From Adiantum capillus-veneris (taxonomy: Eukaryota; Streptophyta; Polypodiopsida; Polypodiales; Pteridaceae): 64,000 bases of DNA. Of this stretch, positions 1 to 10,980 are shown piece by piece. A program made the position numbers and the translations under genes. The stretch spans positions 19,392,446 through 19,456,445 of the forward strand of contig CM043969.1 of NCBI GenBank assembly GCA_014529385.2, in the 5' to 3' direction. The notes beneath the pieces are model-generated. The model was not told the DNA's origin, ran no database searches, and was given only the letters and a program-made list of their open reading frames with translations. Positions within the stretch are counted from its first letter, which is position 1; each line of letters opens with the position of its first letter.

Positions 1-147
1 ACTAGTAAGCTCAAAAGAGGACAATGGTGTGTCACTCACCACTCTATGCTCCTGCCATGGAGGATTCCTCGCCGCGAAGAAGAAGGAGACGCCACTACGT
101 CGCGCTCAAACGCTTCACCGCCGTCATGCCGCCGCAATGCTCGATCG

Positions 148-207
<60 letters not shown>

Positions 208-501
208 CACACACACAAGGAGGTGAAGAAGAAGAAGAAGAAGATGGAGATGGAGATGGAGCAAGAGCACTCTTCTATTGCACAAATGAGAGAATGAGTG
301 AATTTTAGGTTTAGTTGGCTTTTATATGAGCTCACCCCATTCACACTTGGGCGCCCATACTTAGCCAACTAATCCCTTGAATGTCCCAGTTAGAGAGCGC
401 CTCTCATCGGCGATCACTCTTACCCTTTTCCTATTGCACCGGCAAGCACGGTACCTGACTCTACCAAATAAATAATACAATGTCCTCCGTAGGTTACAAC
501 G
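1..501. other. Left flank, no gene seen
   Basis: This stretch holds a long CT tract and a purine-rich GAA/GGA stretch but no recognisable gene. The short reading frames crossing the tract are low-complexity Leu-Ser or Arg-Glu repeats created by the microsatellite. The last five bases (497-501, CAACG) are the left target-site duplication of the Copia element that follows. Confidence 0.7.
149..204. repeat. (CT)n microsatellite
   Basis: An essentially uninterrupted CT dinucleotide tract of about 55 bp, followed by a short CA run. Confidence 0.97.
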
Positions 502-693
502 TGTTGGGGTATAAAGCCCAATGTGGTCGCCCAAGTAAGTGGGCAGGCCGCCAGGTATGTACACATATTCTTTTGTAAAAACCTAATAAGAACTCACTAT
601 GCTCTACACATTACAGTAGAGCGAGTTCACCATATCGTCGTGCTCTTCTTCTCGCACTCTCTCTCGCATCGCACTTCCGCTCGTACTCCTTCA
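502..693 (+). repeat. 5' LTR of element A
   Basis: It starts TGTTGGGGTATAAAGCCC and ends CTCCTTCA. It matches 5861-6052 at 187 of 192 positions. The PBS follows two bases later. It should contain the promoter and the R region, but no clear TATA box can be assigned with confidence. Confidence 0.95.
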
Positions 694-695
694 AC

Positions 696-707
696 TGGTA
701 TCAGAGC
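696..707 (+). other. Primer binding site of element A
   Basis: TGGTATCAGAGC lies two bases inside the 5' LTR. It is the standard plant complement to the 3' end of initiator tRNA-Met and fixes the plus-strand orientation of the element. Confidence 0.95.
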
Positions 708-1790
708 TCAGATCGAGGCTCGGGGCAACACTGCAGGAGGCTAGAGTCACCAACTCAAATTGGACTGAAATTCGACAAGCGAAGACACGGCCCCAAATCT
801 CGTGGGTGAGCCCGAAGGCCTCGGTGTTGTCAGAATTTCATTCTGAGGTCATCTCGGCCACCATTCGGCTTCGACAAAGGTCTGCGCAGGCCATTTTCGA
901 CTACGTGGCCTCGACGGGTGCAGATCCGACTCTGCAAATTTGGGGTTTTCGGCCTACGACTGCAGGTGCTGAGGATATCGACACTCCCAGAGTGTTGATT
1001 TGTGGCTGTCTACACATCGAAGGACGACTCACAGTTCTTGGAGGCTTGTCACATACGACACGGGCGCATCTACACACAGACTGTAGGCGACATACACTAG
1101 TTTATCAGGTAGCTTGTGTTTGCTGCTTGATATTCCAGATTTCATCCTGACATTGCAGGTACTTCCACATGGGATGTATTGTCAGAGATGATGTATGTCT
1201 GTTGAGGGTTTGCTAGCTGTGAGTCACGCAGCAAACAACCGCCGCAGCGGTTACAGCATACAGTGGGAAATTTGTGGATGTATGACTTTGTGGGAAGTCT
1301 ATGTACTGTCAGATTTACTGCAACCTTTGTTGAGGGTCGAGTGAGGTTTTATTGAGCTGGGGGATTCTCGAATGTTGAGATCCTTTCGGTGATACAGGTC
1401 TTGGAGCGATCCCTCGAGCACCCTTAGATAGGCAGCTAGGATGTATTGACTGTGAGTTAGACAGTTGGGATTGCATCTTTGCTTTACTTCCGTTGAGGCA
1501 TTGTCGCAGTCTATGCTTATAGGACAGTGACAGGACAGTGAGAGACAGTACAGGTGTAGGACAGGTTTACCCGCAGCTTACAGTGTCAGAGAGACATTGT
1601 TTTTTGAGCTGTTTTTTGGTCTGTTTTTAGTACACCAGAGCCATTTTACAAAGGAGACTCTGCCAAAATTTCTGTAGAATCTGAAGCTTTCTTGGTTCAT
1701 TTGACAGGTTGATATTGGTTCAGAGGTCAGTTTACAGGGGAAACTCTGCCGAATTTTTCCCAGAAAAGTAAACTACTGTGAAGCGTAGCT
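708..1790 (+). other. Untranslated leader of element A
   Basis: About 1.1 kb separates the PBS from the gag start. A 114-codon open frame at 806-1150 resembles nothing I recognise and has no match in the other Copia copies here, so I treat it as chance. The leader is long for a Copia element with 192-bp LTRs and probably holds dimerisation and packaging signals, though none can be read directly. Confidence 0.6.
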
Positions 1791-4700
1791 ATGGCTGGAT
1801 CACAGGACACTGCTCTTTACAATATCAAGAAGCTGGATGGAACCAATTTCCCATTGTGGAAGAAGGAGATTTGGCACGTGTTGGTACAAAAGAAGCAGAT
1901 AAAACCTATAAAGCTCAAGGGGATAAAACCAGAAGATATGGACGAAGATGAATGGAGCGAAATGGATGAATTGGCACTTTCTACCATTATGCTGACTTTG
2001 GCAAAAAGCGTTTACTTCAATGTAGCAGACGAGATGTCGGCTTATCAAGCATGGTTAATGCTGAGTAATCTTTATGAGAAGCAGAGTGTAGCCTCATAGG
2101 TATATTGGCTTAAGAAGCTTGTTGACTTGAAGATGAAATAAGGGACACCTATGTCCAATCATCTGAATGAATTCAACACAATCTATAGTCAGTTGTCAGC
2201 TCAAGGTGTCAAGTTTGATGAACCTGTTAGAGCTATGTTCTTGTTGATCACATTGCCGGAAAGTTGGGACACTTTTCGCACAGCTTTGAGTAATTCCGCA
2301 CCTCCAAATGGTTTGAACATAGCAGGTGTAGAAGGAAGTCTTCTTACTAAAGAAACCAATAGAAAGACAATGGACAAAGGCAAAGGAACAGCCTTAGTTG
2401 CCAGGGGAAGTACCAAAGAAAAGTACAAAGGTGGAAAGAGGAATCAGTCTCGTAGCAAGTCCCGCAGTGCTAAAGGCAAGAGTGACATAGAATGCTACGA
2501 TTGTGGCAAGAAGGGTCACATGAAAAGAGACTGCAGAGAATGGAAATCAAAAAAAGGCAAAGAGAAAGCTGAAGACCATGGTGAGAAGAACAAGTCCTTA
2601 GCGAAGATTCAAGAAATAAATGTGACAAACACTGTTGCAGAGGATGACAGTCTAGTGTCAGGAGACATCTACTTCTTGAAGAATACAATGGACTCAGCTC
2701 TTCTTACAGCATCTGATGGAAATGCACTGAGTGACTGGATTATAGACTCAGGGGCATCACTTCATGTGTCTCCAAACAAGGAGTGGTTTACTTCTTATGT
2801 GACCACTAAAGATCCTGTTCGGCTAGGCAATGGGCAGACATGTGAGATATTAGGTGTTGGAGATGTTCAATTGAAGTTTCAGAATGGCTCTTCTTTCACG
2901 CTGAAGAATGTGAGACATGTTCCCGCAATTACAAAGAGCTTGATCAGCACAGGTTTACTTGATGATGCTGGCTACGTCACCATTTTTGGACAGAACATGT
3001 GGAAGATATCCAAGGGTTCTATGATAGTAGCACATGGAGTAAAGTCTGGAGTACTTTACATGATTTATGTATCAAATGTCTCTAAAAATGTAATCAATGT
3101 AACCGAGCAGCCGAACGTTTCTTTGTGGCATAGCCGGTTAGGACATATGTCCAAGAAGGGAATGGAAATCTTGTCTCGTTCTGGTTATTTTCCTGGCTGT
3201 TCATTTAATGATTTTGAATTCTGTGAACATTTTCTGTATGGTAAGAAAACATAGCAGCCACATAAGCATAGAAGCAGTAGAAGAGATACACAGTTGGCAC
3301 TTGTTCATAGTGATTTGTGTGGACCTATGTGTAACCTATCTCTAGGGGGAGCTTCTTACTTTATGACATTTATGGATGATTACTCGAGGAAAGTATGGGT
3401 TTACTTTCTCAAGCACAAGGATGAATCATTTAGTGTTTTCAAAACGTTTGTGACACTTGTGGAGAATCAGAGTGGCAAGAAGCTTAAATGCTTACGAACT
3501 GACAATGGTGGAGAGTATGTTTCAAAGGCCTTTCAGGACTTTTGTGAGTCAAAAGGTATAAAACATGAACTTACTGCTCCTTACAATCCTCCTCAAAATG
3601 GTGTTGCTGAGAGGATGAATAGGACCATACAAGAGAAGGTCAGAAGTATGTTGTCTAATGCACAGCTACCAAATGGGTTTTGGGCTGAAGCTGTATCAAC
3701 AGCTGTTCATCTTGTAAATAGATCTCCTAGCAAGGTTTTGCAGAAGGATTCAGTGCCAGAGATGGTATGGTCAGGCAAAATGCCCTCATACAAGCATCTC
3801 AGAGTCTTTGGCTGTGAGGCATATACTCACGTTCCAAAGGAATTTAGGAACAAACTTGAGCCAAAGAGTAGAAAGTGCATCTTTCTAGGCTATGGTAATT
3901 CTGGTGAGATGGGGTACAGTCTTTGGGATCCCGAATCCAAAAAGGTTGTCCACAGCAATGATGTTCACTTTAATGAATCCAAATATCATTCTAAACCAGA
4001 GAGGGTTGAGGAGATTAGAAGAGTTGTCTTCCAAGAAGATGGACCTGCACGTGCAAGACAAAATGTCAGGGCTCAACAGGAGCAAGGACAGGATAGAGTG
4101 GAACCACAGGTTGTGGATGAGCCTGAGCCACCTATTGTGCGTAGATCTGGACGTGTCACGCGACCTCCTGATAGGTTTGTTCCATCTATGAACTATGTCA
4201 TGTTGACTGATTGCAATGAGCCTTCATGTTACAAGGAAGCAGTGCAAATGAAGGACTCCGGGAATTGGCAATTGGCCATGCAGTCAGAGATGACAGCTCT
4301 GCATAAAAACCAAACATGGAAGCTAGTTAAATTACCACGGGTCAAAAAGGCTCTACCCTGTAAATGGGTTTACAGGTATAAGATCACCGCTGATGATAGT
4401 CAGCCAAAGTACAAAGCAAGGCTTGTTGCCAAGGGCTTTAAGCAAGAACAAGGCATTGACTTTGATGAAGTCTTCTCTCTGGTGGTCAAGATGACTACAT
4501 TAAGATGCTTTCTTGCATTGGTTGCCATATTAGATTTGGTGTTGCACCAAATGGATGTCAAGACATCGTTCTTGCATGGTGATTTAGATGTGGAAATTTA
4601 CATACAGCAGCCAGAAGGGTTTGTTGAGAAAGGCAAGGAAGATTGGGTATGCCAGTTGTTAAAGAGTCTTTATGGCTTAAAACAATCAGCGAGGGCATGG

Positions 4701-5771
4701 TACCATAAATTCCACAAGTTTATGCTTTCTCAAGGCTACAAACGTAGTGAGTTCGATCACTGTCTATATACAAAGAAGGCTAAGGATGGTAGTTGGCTGA
4801 TCCTTATTTTGTATGTGGATGACATGTTGATTGCTGGCAAGCACTTGGAAGAAATTTCAGCTTTGAAGTCAAAGATGGCAAAATCGTTTGACATGAAAGA
4901 CATGGGTGAGGCAAGTCATATACTTGGTATGCGCATTGAGAGAGACAGATCAAAGAAGTTGATTTGGTTATCTCAAACAGAGTATATTGACAAGGTTTTG
5001 CAACGTTTCAATATGGAGAAGGGAAAGGCACTGAGTGTTCCATTGCCACCATATGTGAAACTTAGCAAACAAGATTGTCCTGTGTCTGAGGAAGAACAGG
5101 CTGAAATGGATAAGATTCCATATGCGTCTGCAGTGGGTAGTTTGATGTATGCAATGATTGCTACTCGCCCAGACATTGCATTTGCAGTGGGAGTAGTAAG
5201 TCGATACATGTCAAACCCAGGCAAGAAACATTGGGAGGCAGTGAAAGGAATATTGAGATACCTGAAAGCTACAAAGAGTATGTGTATATGCTATGGGAGT
5301 CAGGAGCTAAGTGTAAAGGGTTTTACAAACTCAAATTATGCAGGTGACTTGGACAACCAAAGGTCTACGTCAGGGTATGTCTTTACACTGGCTGGTGGAG
5401 CAGTATCATGGCGTTCTAGATTACAAGATTGTGTTACTCAGTCTACTACAGAGGCTGAATATGTTGCAGCATCAGAGGCATGCAAAGAATCAATTTGGCT
5501 TAATCGACTAGTAACAGATTTGGGAATCAAAGAAGAGATGCCTGTGTTATATTGTGATAGTCAAAGTGCTATACAATTGGCTCGCAATCCAGTTTATCAC
5601 TCAAAGACAAAGCATGTGGATGTGAAGTATCATTTCATCATGGAAATGCTCGAGGATAAGCAACTTCAGCTTGTCAAAGTTCACACCACAGAAAATCCTG
5701 TTGATCTACTTACAAAAGGACTTCCCTCAGAGAGCTTTGCGCATTTTCGCAAGCAGTTAGGTGTAGGGTAG
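1791..5771 (+). pseudogene. Copia gag-pol polyprotein, three in-frame stops (element A)
   Basis: This is one continuous frame of 1326 codons interrupted by TAG at 2097, TAA at 2139 and TAG at 3252, with no frameshift. Gag starts at the ATG following the leader and reads LDGTNFPLWK, typical of Copia gag. The zinc knuckle CYDCGKKGHMKRDC is at about residues 235-248, and the protease motif DSGAS is near residue 319. The GAG-pre-integrase/HHCC region (WHSRLGHMSKKGM) is near residue 445, but its last zinc ligand reads CEHF rather than CEHC. The integrase Asp in RTDNGGEY is near residue 571 and the Glu in NGVAERMN near 607. The RT motif YVDDM is near residue 1008. RNase H near residues 1180-1260 reads FTNSNYAGD where an Asp is normally found, so the catalytic site is probably dead. 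The frame ends 89 bp before the 3' LTR. Confidence 0.93.
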
Positions 5772-5849
5772 TACATCACTTCTCTACATCTCTTGTATAT
5801 TAGCTTGTATAGTAGCTTCTCTCACACTTAAAGTACCACAATGGACTTT

Positions 5850-5860
5850 AAGTGGGAGGT
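5850..5860 (+). other. Polypurine tract of element A
   Basis: AAGTGGGAGGT directly abuts the 3' LTR. It is the expected plus-strand primer for reverse transcription. The same motif, with one change, precedes the 3' LTR of element D. Confidence 0.9.
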
Positions 5861-6052
5861 TGTTGGGGTATAAAGCCCAATATGGTCGCCCAAGTAAGTG
5901 GGCGGGCCGCCAGGTATGTACACATATTCTTTTGTAAAAACCTAATAAGAACTCACTATGCTCTACACATTACAGTAGAGAGAGTTCACCATATCGTCGT
6001 GCTCTTCTTCTCGCACTCTCTCTCACGTCGCACTTCCGCTCGTACTCCTTCA
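5861..6052 (+). repeat. 3' LTR of element A
   Basis: A 192-bp partner of the 5' LTR with five substitutions. It ends TTCA and is followed by the target duplication CAACG at 6053-6057. Confidence 0.95.
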
Positions 6053-6233
6053 CAACGTTCGTCTCGTAGGTGATAGGGTGTCCGTGAGCCGTGAGGGTTA
6101 ACAGGTAATAAGAAGGGCTAAGAGCCAATAGGAAGGTCTAAACGCCATCTATTGCCACCTGTTCTGGAATAGCTACGAGCCATATGTTTGTAATCCATGA
6201 ATGATTGCTTTCAAGATCAAACAATTTTATTCA

Positions 6234-6495
6234 GTTGAGTACTCATCGATTCTAATGGCCAAGCAAGAGTCTTGCCATTAGTGATTTTTTGGGCATTATT
6301 TTAGCACTACCCACTTTACGTGTGAAGGTCAAGTTGAGTGTTTGAATGTCTTAAACTTTTATGGGTTGAGTACTCGTCGATTCTAATGGCCAAGCAAGAG
6401 TCTTGCCATTAGTGATTTTTTGGGCATTATTTTAGCACTACCCACTTTACGTGTGAAGGTCAAGTTGAGTGTTTGAATGTCTTAAACTTTTAAGG
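6234..6495. repeat. 131-bp tandem duplication
   Basis: Two head-to-tail copies (6234-6364 and 6365-6495), each opening GTTGAGTACTC. They are almost identical: CATCGATT versus CGTCGATT near the start and one change near the end. They carry no gene. The near-identity implies a recent event. Confidence 0.95.
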
Positions 6496-7645
6496 GTTTG
6501 TGTCTACCAAGGTGTATAGATGAATCCTTGGGGGATTCGCTATTAGTAATGGGGGGATGTCACCTGCGTGCATCAAAATTAGAGAAACCCCCCTATGTAC
6601 GGTATCTTACATGCTAACCTACCCCTACATACGGACAAGATACGAACGTTCTCGCAATGAGCCATCCCCCCTCATACGGATTTCGTACGGAATGTAATGA
6701 CCCGCTATTTTATGTATGATAGTAACATAACAATTTTAGAAGCACATGCTGTTGCAAAAATACATGTTGAAGTACAAATGAACAGAAGTACAGATTGTAG
6801 TGTGTTTTCATTTGCAATAGATTTTAAGAGAACAAACCATGAAAAGCAAAAAAATTAATGAATACTAAATTAAAATAAACCAATCGATTTTCAATGTAAT
6901 TTGTCAAAAGACGAACATCACTTCCCTTGTAAACTGATACAAATCTCAATTTCAAAACAAATGATACTAGCCACCTACTCAGTAGGCTTCCCACATGGGA
7001 TTTAAGGCACACATATGAAATGGATTGTTCTCTAAATAACAAATAATGGTATGCTCATAATAAACAACCATGGATCAATCTATGCATGTTTCTCTCGACG
7101 GTTGTAGCAAATGTTCTCTATCTAGATAGCATTGCAATAGTTTTTAAAATATCATCATTACAATCAAAATCCACGCTAGCAAGAAACATTTTTTATAGAA
7201 GAGGCTCCAAAGGAAACTCAATAATCTTCATTCCCAACTAACCCTAGAATAGTGCAACAAGCAATGGCAACCCCTAGCATTCTCTGATTTTTGGCTAGGC
7301 TAGGAAGCAAGGAAGATGTATCTTCATGTTATACTGAATAGCCTATGAAAACAGCACAAGCTTGATATTCAACATATCAATCTCTCATTATTGTTGGTAT
7401 CATCATGAGAAAATATTGAGTCTAAGAAAGTAAGCAACTGCAACATGCAACTACAGTACACTTCCTAGCTAGTCAAAGATGAAATTGATGTACCCAAAAA
7501 GATTGCATTGTTGCTACTAGTATAAAAGAAAATGATAGTATCACATTGAATATAGACTAGGAAACAACCATTGCCTCTCCCTTAGTGGGTAGTGTAGTCA
7601 TATCCACATGTGTACTTTGATCTACTGAGCTTTAATCAAGGTGCG

Positions 7646-7720
7646 ATTATGAGTCTCTAGACAAATGTTGTAACTCATAGATTCACATTATGAGTCTCTA
7701 GAGAAATGTTGTAATTCATG
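7646..7720. repeat. 41-bp-period tandem duplication
   Basis: ATTATGAGTCTCTAGA occurs at 7646 and 7687, followed by near-identical sequence for 34 bp. It is non-coding. Confidence 0.85.
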
Positions 7721-7860
7721 ACTTGTAAACGATAAGCCAAAACGTGACAATTGCATAAAGAGACTGAGAGTCTAAGAGTCCGAGAGAGAGGGAGTGGATG
7801 GCTACTTGACTATAGGAAAGGACCCTTCTTTGTTGTTGTGGATGTACTAGTACCCCAGCG

Positions 7861-7862
<2 letters not shown>

Positions 7863-7925
<63 letters not shown>
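7863..7925. repeat. (CT)n microsatellite
   Basis: An uninterrupted CT tract of about 62 bp. Confidence 0.97.
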
Positions 7926-7927
<2 letters not shown>

Positions 7928-8300
7928 CACAACCCACACATCCACTCTACTACAAGCTCCAGTTGTTCCTCCTAGTCTCATAAAGCCCTCCCCTCTCATC
8001 CATCATCCACCTTTCCCTACCAACTTGTAGGAGATTTTCATTGAGCATATAAGGCTCCTTTATAATAGTCGATAAACATTTATTCATTTAAATAGACTTA
8101 GACATATCAGAACATGATAAGTAGTTTTGACCCTCGTCACCTTTAGAATATCTTTGCTAAGACTCTGCTCTCTTCCTTCTTTTAATCTTTTGGTGTGCCT
8201 TAGAAACTACAAGTGATGACAAGCTCATGCTTCTTGCTTCTAATTGTTATTATTTGACAAGAGAGATGAAGAAAGGCCCTAGGGATGCAAAAGACACACA

Positions 8301-8302
<2 letters not shown>

Positions 8303-8339
<37 letters not shown>
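8303..8339. repeat. (GA)n microsatellite
   Basis: An uninterrupted GA tract of about 36 bp. Confidence 0.97.
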
Positions 8340-8342
<3 letters not shown>

Positions 8343-9965
8343 TGTGCCTGTGAGGGGAGAGATGGGCATTGATGATCGATGATTAAGACCTGTTCCCCTC
8401 CCTCTTTTGGAGTTTCCAACATGGCCCGCAATAGAGCCAAGTTATGAGACTCAAAAAATTTAAAAGACATTAACAATTAGTAATAATTAATTTTTTCAAA
8501 AAATAAAGGTAATTTTTTCATGTCCATGATGATGAGGTGAATGCCCATTGTCCAATTATAGGTTTGAAGCTTCATTTTGTTTGGGCCCTTGTCTATTCGT
8601 ACGCTTATATTTTCACAAGAAAACTACCCTTAATTTCACTATAGCTAGTATGTGCTAACGATTCTAAGACAATTTTTTGAATTGGAATCTCACAAGATAC
8701 TCCTCTTTGTGATGAAATGGGAAAGGCAAAGAAGGGGCAAGTGTCGTGCAAGGTAGGGCAAGCAACTAGGTGTAGGGGACGGATGGTGAGTGCAAGACAA
8801 GTGCAAAGGCTGATGTTGCACCGAGGCAAGGGATGAGAAAATGGTTTTTTTATATGTAATTAATCACAACGGTTGCAGCAAACTACATCCATGCAAGCGG
8901 CTCAGGGCGAAGATTTTGCTCACATACAGAAGGCCATGAGCTCGATCAGTGGGCCCTTGTATGTCTATTTTAATGCTAAATTGCAAGAGTAATGAAAGCT
9001 ACATATGGAACCCGTGGAATATTCTAGCTAATAGTAATGGAAACGAGCCAATATATATAAGCACTATCATGCAAGAGCAAATAAACCTTATACTTTGTGC
9101 AATCATGAGTCTTACTTTTCTCTTCCTCCAACTCCTCTAGAAATCAAAGAGTTTTGAACAGTTTCTCTTTAAAGAGTTTAATAACATCTAAGTTTCAATT
9201 GCAAAGTTTTTTAGTTTCAATCGATGGCTTTTTTAACATGTCCAAGCTTCTTCCTAAACTAGCTAGTTTGGAGAGTCATCTTGATGGAAACCGGCTAAAT
9301 TTGGAGGATTTTGGTGTAAAAACCAAAAAATTTTGACAAAGTGGTACACTGCGTGTAAAGCTTAGAATGTATAATCGATGGTCGAGGAGGGAAAGGAGCC
9401 TACCTCATTGCAAAAGACTATAGGGTCCCCTTGCTGCTCCGTGCGCTCAATTGCAACTCTATATTGTTGAGGAAGAAGGCCATGGCCTCTTTTGTAAGGC
9501 TACATCATCTCTTTTGCAGTACATCTCCTGTAGCGTCATTTCTTTTTCAGAGGGCACAAGAGAAAAGGATAAAAACAAACCCCCCACACACGTTTCTACC
9601 ATTAACCTTCATTGCAGTCACACAAGGCGGTGACACTTCCAAAAAAATCCTTACCAAAAACCTGCTTGCCTTCATGCTGATTGGCTCCTGCGCAAGATGG
9701 GCACGGGTGGGCAGCCCAGTCCCCTCGGACACCAAACCCATCAGTGCAACCTTTGACCTGGCTTCCAGCTCACCAAGCAAATGGGTATTGAGATGCATTT
9801 GACAGAGGCCTAAGTAGTGAACGACCTATGAATTGAAGATCCGACAGCCATCCTCAAGACCCTTCGTTCTCTCTCACTCTCTCTCTCTCTAGTCCTCTTG
9901 CTGTCTTCCTTTTGGGTTGACAAATGGGCTTGGAGATTTTTAAAGAAAAGTAGATTGGGTCCTTA

Positions 9966-10553
9966 CCCAGTTCCTTGGGAAGTTTGTCAAATGATTCATA
10001 GATTATTTCTATGTACACAGTTCAAGGAAAGAGCATGTTCAAAACCTAGAAATGACTTTTGCAAGGTATGATGAATGCGGGGGTCAATTGAACCGTAAAA
10101 AATGTCATTTGGCGCGGCGAGGGGTGAAGCTTCTTGGACATGTGATTTCATAAAATGGGATTGAACCAGATCTAGAGAAAGTGGAGGCTTTGTTGCTGCT
10201 ATTGTCTCCAAAAGATACCATACAGTTGGCCACTTTCATATAGAAGGTTAAATATTTGTCTCATTTCTTACCTTTGGCATCACAGCTATTGTATCCATTG
10301 CAACAAACATTTAAGAATGATCCCTTGGTGTGGTCTCGTGACTATGACAATGTTTTTGATAGGGTCAAAGAAGTCTTGAGTACACTACCCATTATGCAAG
10401 CTCATGACTAAGAAAAGGAGTTGTATGTTAACCCATCAGTGGGAGACGATGCCATTGGGGCCATGTTACTGCAAAAGGGGAAGGAATCTCAGTATATGAA
10501 GCCTGTTCATTATGCTAGCAAAGTGAAGACTCCTCATGAAAGAGATTACTGTG
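9966..10553 (+). pseudogene. Ty3/gypsy RT-RNase H remnant, left part of element F
   Basis: Reading across several stops and frame changes gives a degraded RT active-site region (FIDYFYVHS in place of the usual Y-x-DD box). This is followed by LNRKKCHLARRGVKLLGHVI and NGIEPDLEKVEAL, classic Ty3/gypsy RT thumb sequence. Then comes the start of the retroviral-type RNase H (GAMLLQKGKE, PVHYASKVKTPHERDYC). The sequence stops at 10553 where element G is inserted and resumes at 13913. The upstream half of pol, gag and the 5' LTR are not recognisable, so F is truncated on the left or decayed beyond reading. Confidence 0.8.
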
Positions 10554-10946
10554 TGTAATGGCTATTGCCCACATAGGAGCAATAGGCATTACGGGAATGA
10601 TTACCCGCAACTACATTATATGAATATCGACATATAGAATGACAAGAGAAGTAAGTACACAGTACATGGGCACAGAACACCTCTTGCTTCATTCATGTAT
10701 AGTCCAGACTCAGAGTTACAACAGTAGATGCCATGAATATCATAGAGATTGGTTAAGTTACATCAAAAGACAGGTATGCCCCTCCATATACAAACGCTGC
10801 TCCAGCGCAGATCGGGAACGGTGCACACACTCCTGTCCCATGATATCCCGTGAAGAACTGCCGCTACGGCCGCCGCATACCGCATGACTTCTGATCCGCA
10901 GTGTCCAAACCTCCGCAGGACCGCATGTGCGGCTAATGCCGTAACA
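10554..10946 (-). repeat. 3' LTR of element G (left end in window)
   Basis: A 393-bp direct repeat of 13507-13907. The left border is TGTAATGG after target duplication CTGTG, and the right border is CGTAACA. A purine-rich stretch on the minus strand (10980-10992) lies about 33 bp away rather than directly adjacent, so the polypurine tract is uncertain. Confidence 0.92.
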
Positions 10947-10980
10947 TCTGGCACGCACGGTGGATTGCGCGAACCCACAC

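Larger units (their letters stand above)
502..6052 (+). mobile_element. Complete Ty1/copia LTR retrotransposon (element A)
   Basis: A 5551-bp element with every structural hallmark. It has two 192-bp LTRs beginning TG and ending CA, an identical 5-bp target duplication CAACG on both sides (497-501 and 6053-6057), a PBS two bases inside the 5' LTR, and a purine tract abutting the 3' LTR. One long gag-pol frame has the Copia domain order gag, protease, integrase, RT, RNase H. The LTRs differ at five positions (about 2.6%), so the insertion is moderately recent. The coding frame carries three stop codons and the RNase H and integrase domains have lost key residues, so the copy is not autonomous. 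The polyprotein style (Gag-CCHC, a short link reading SCYKEA before RT) suggests the Tork/Tnt1-like side of Copia; that placement is inference. Confidence 0.95.
6058..9965. other. AT-rich intergenic stretch, no gene recognised
   Basis: Apart from the tandem duplications and microsatellites listed separately, I find no supported coding region on either strand. The open frames here are short, lack recognisable domains, and several are created by CT or GA tracts. 6540-6710 is locally GC-richer and could be a fragment of an old LTR, but no partner copy is visible. Confidence 0.6.

Noticed and set aside
24-368. Overlapping open frames on both strands across the first CT tract
   Set aside because: They are Leu-Ser or Arg-Glu repeats produced by the dinucleotide tract. 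The same happens at 7.7-8.0, 22.9-23.1 and 30.8-33.6 kb.
806-1150. 114-codon frame in the leader of element A
   Set aside because: No recognisable domain, no counterpart in element D, and position in an untranslated leader.
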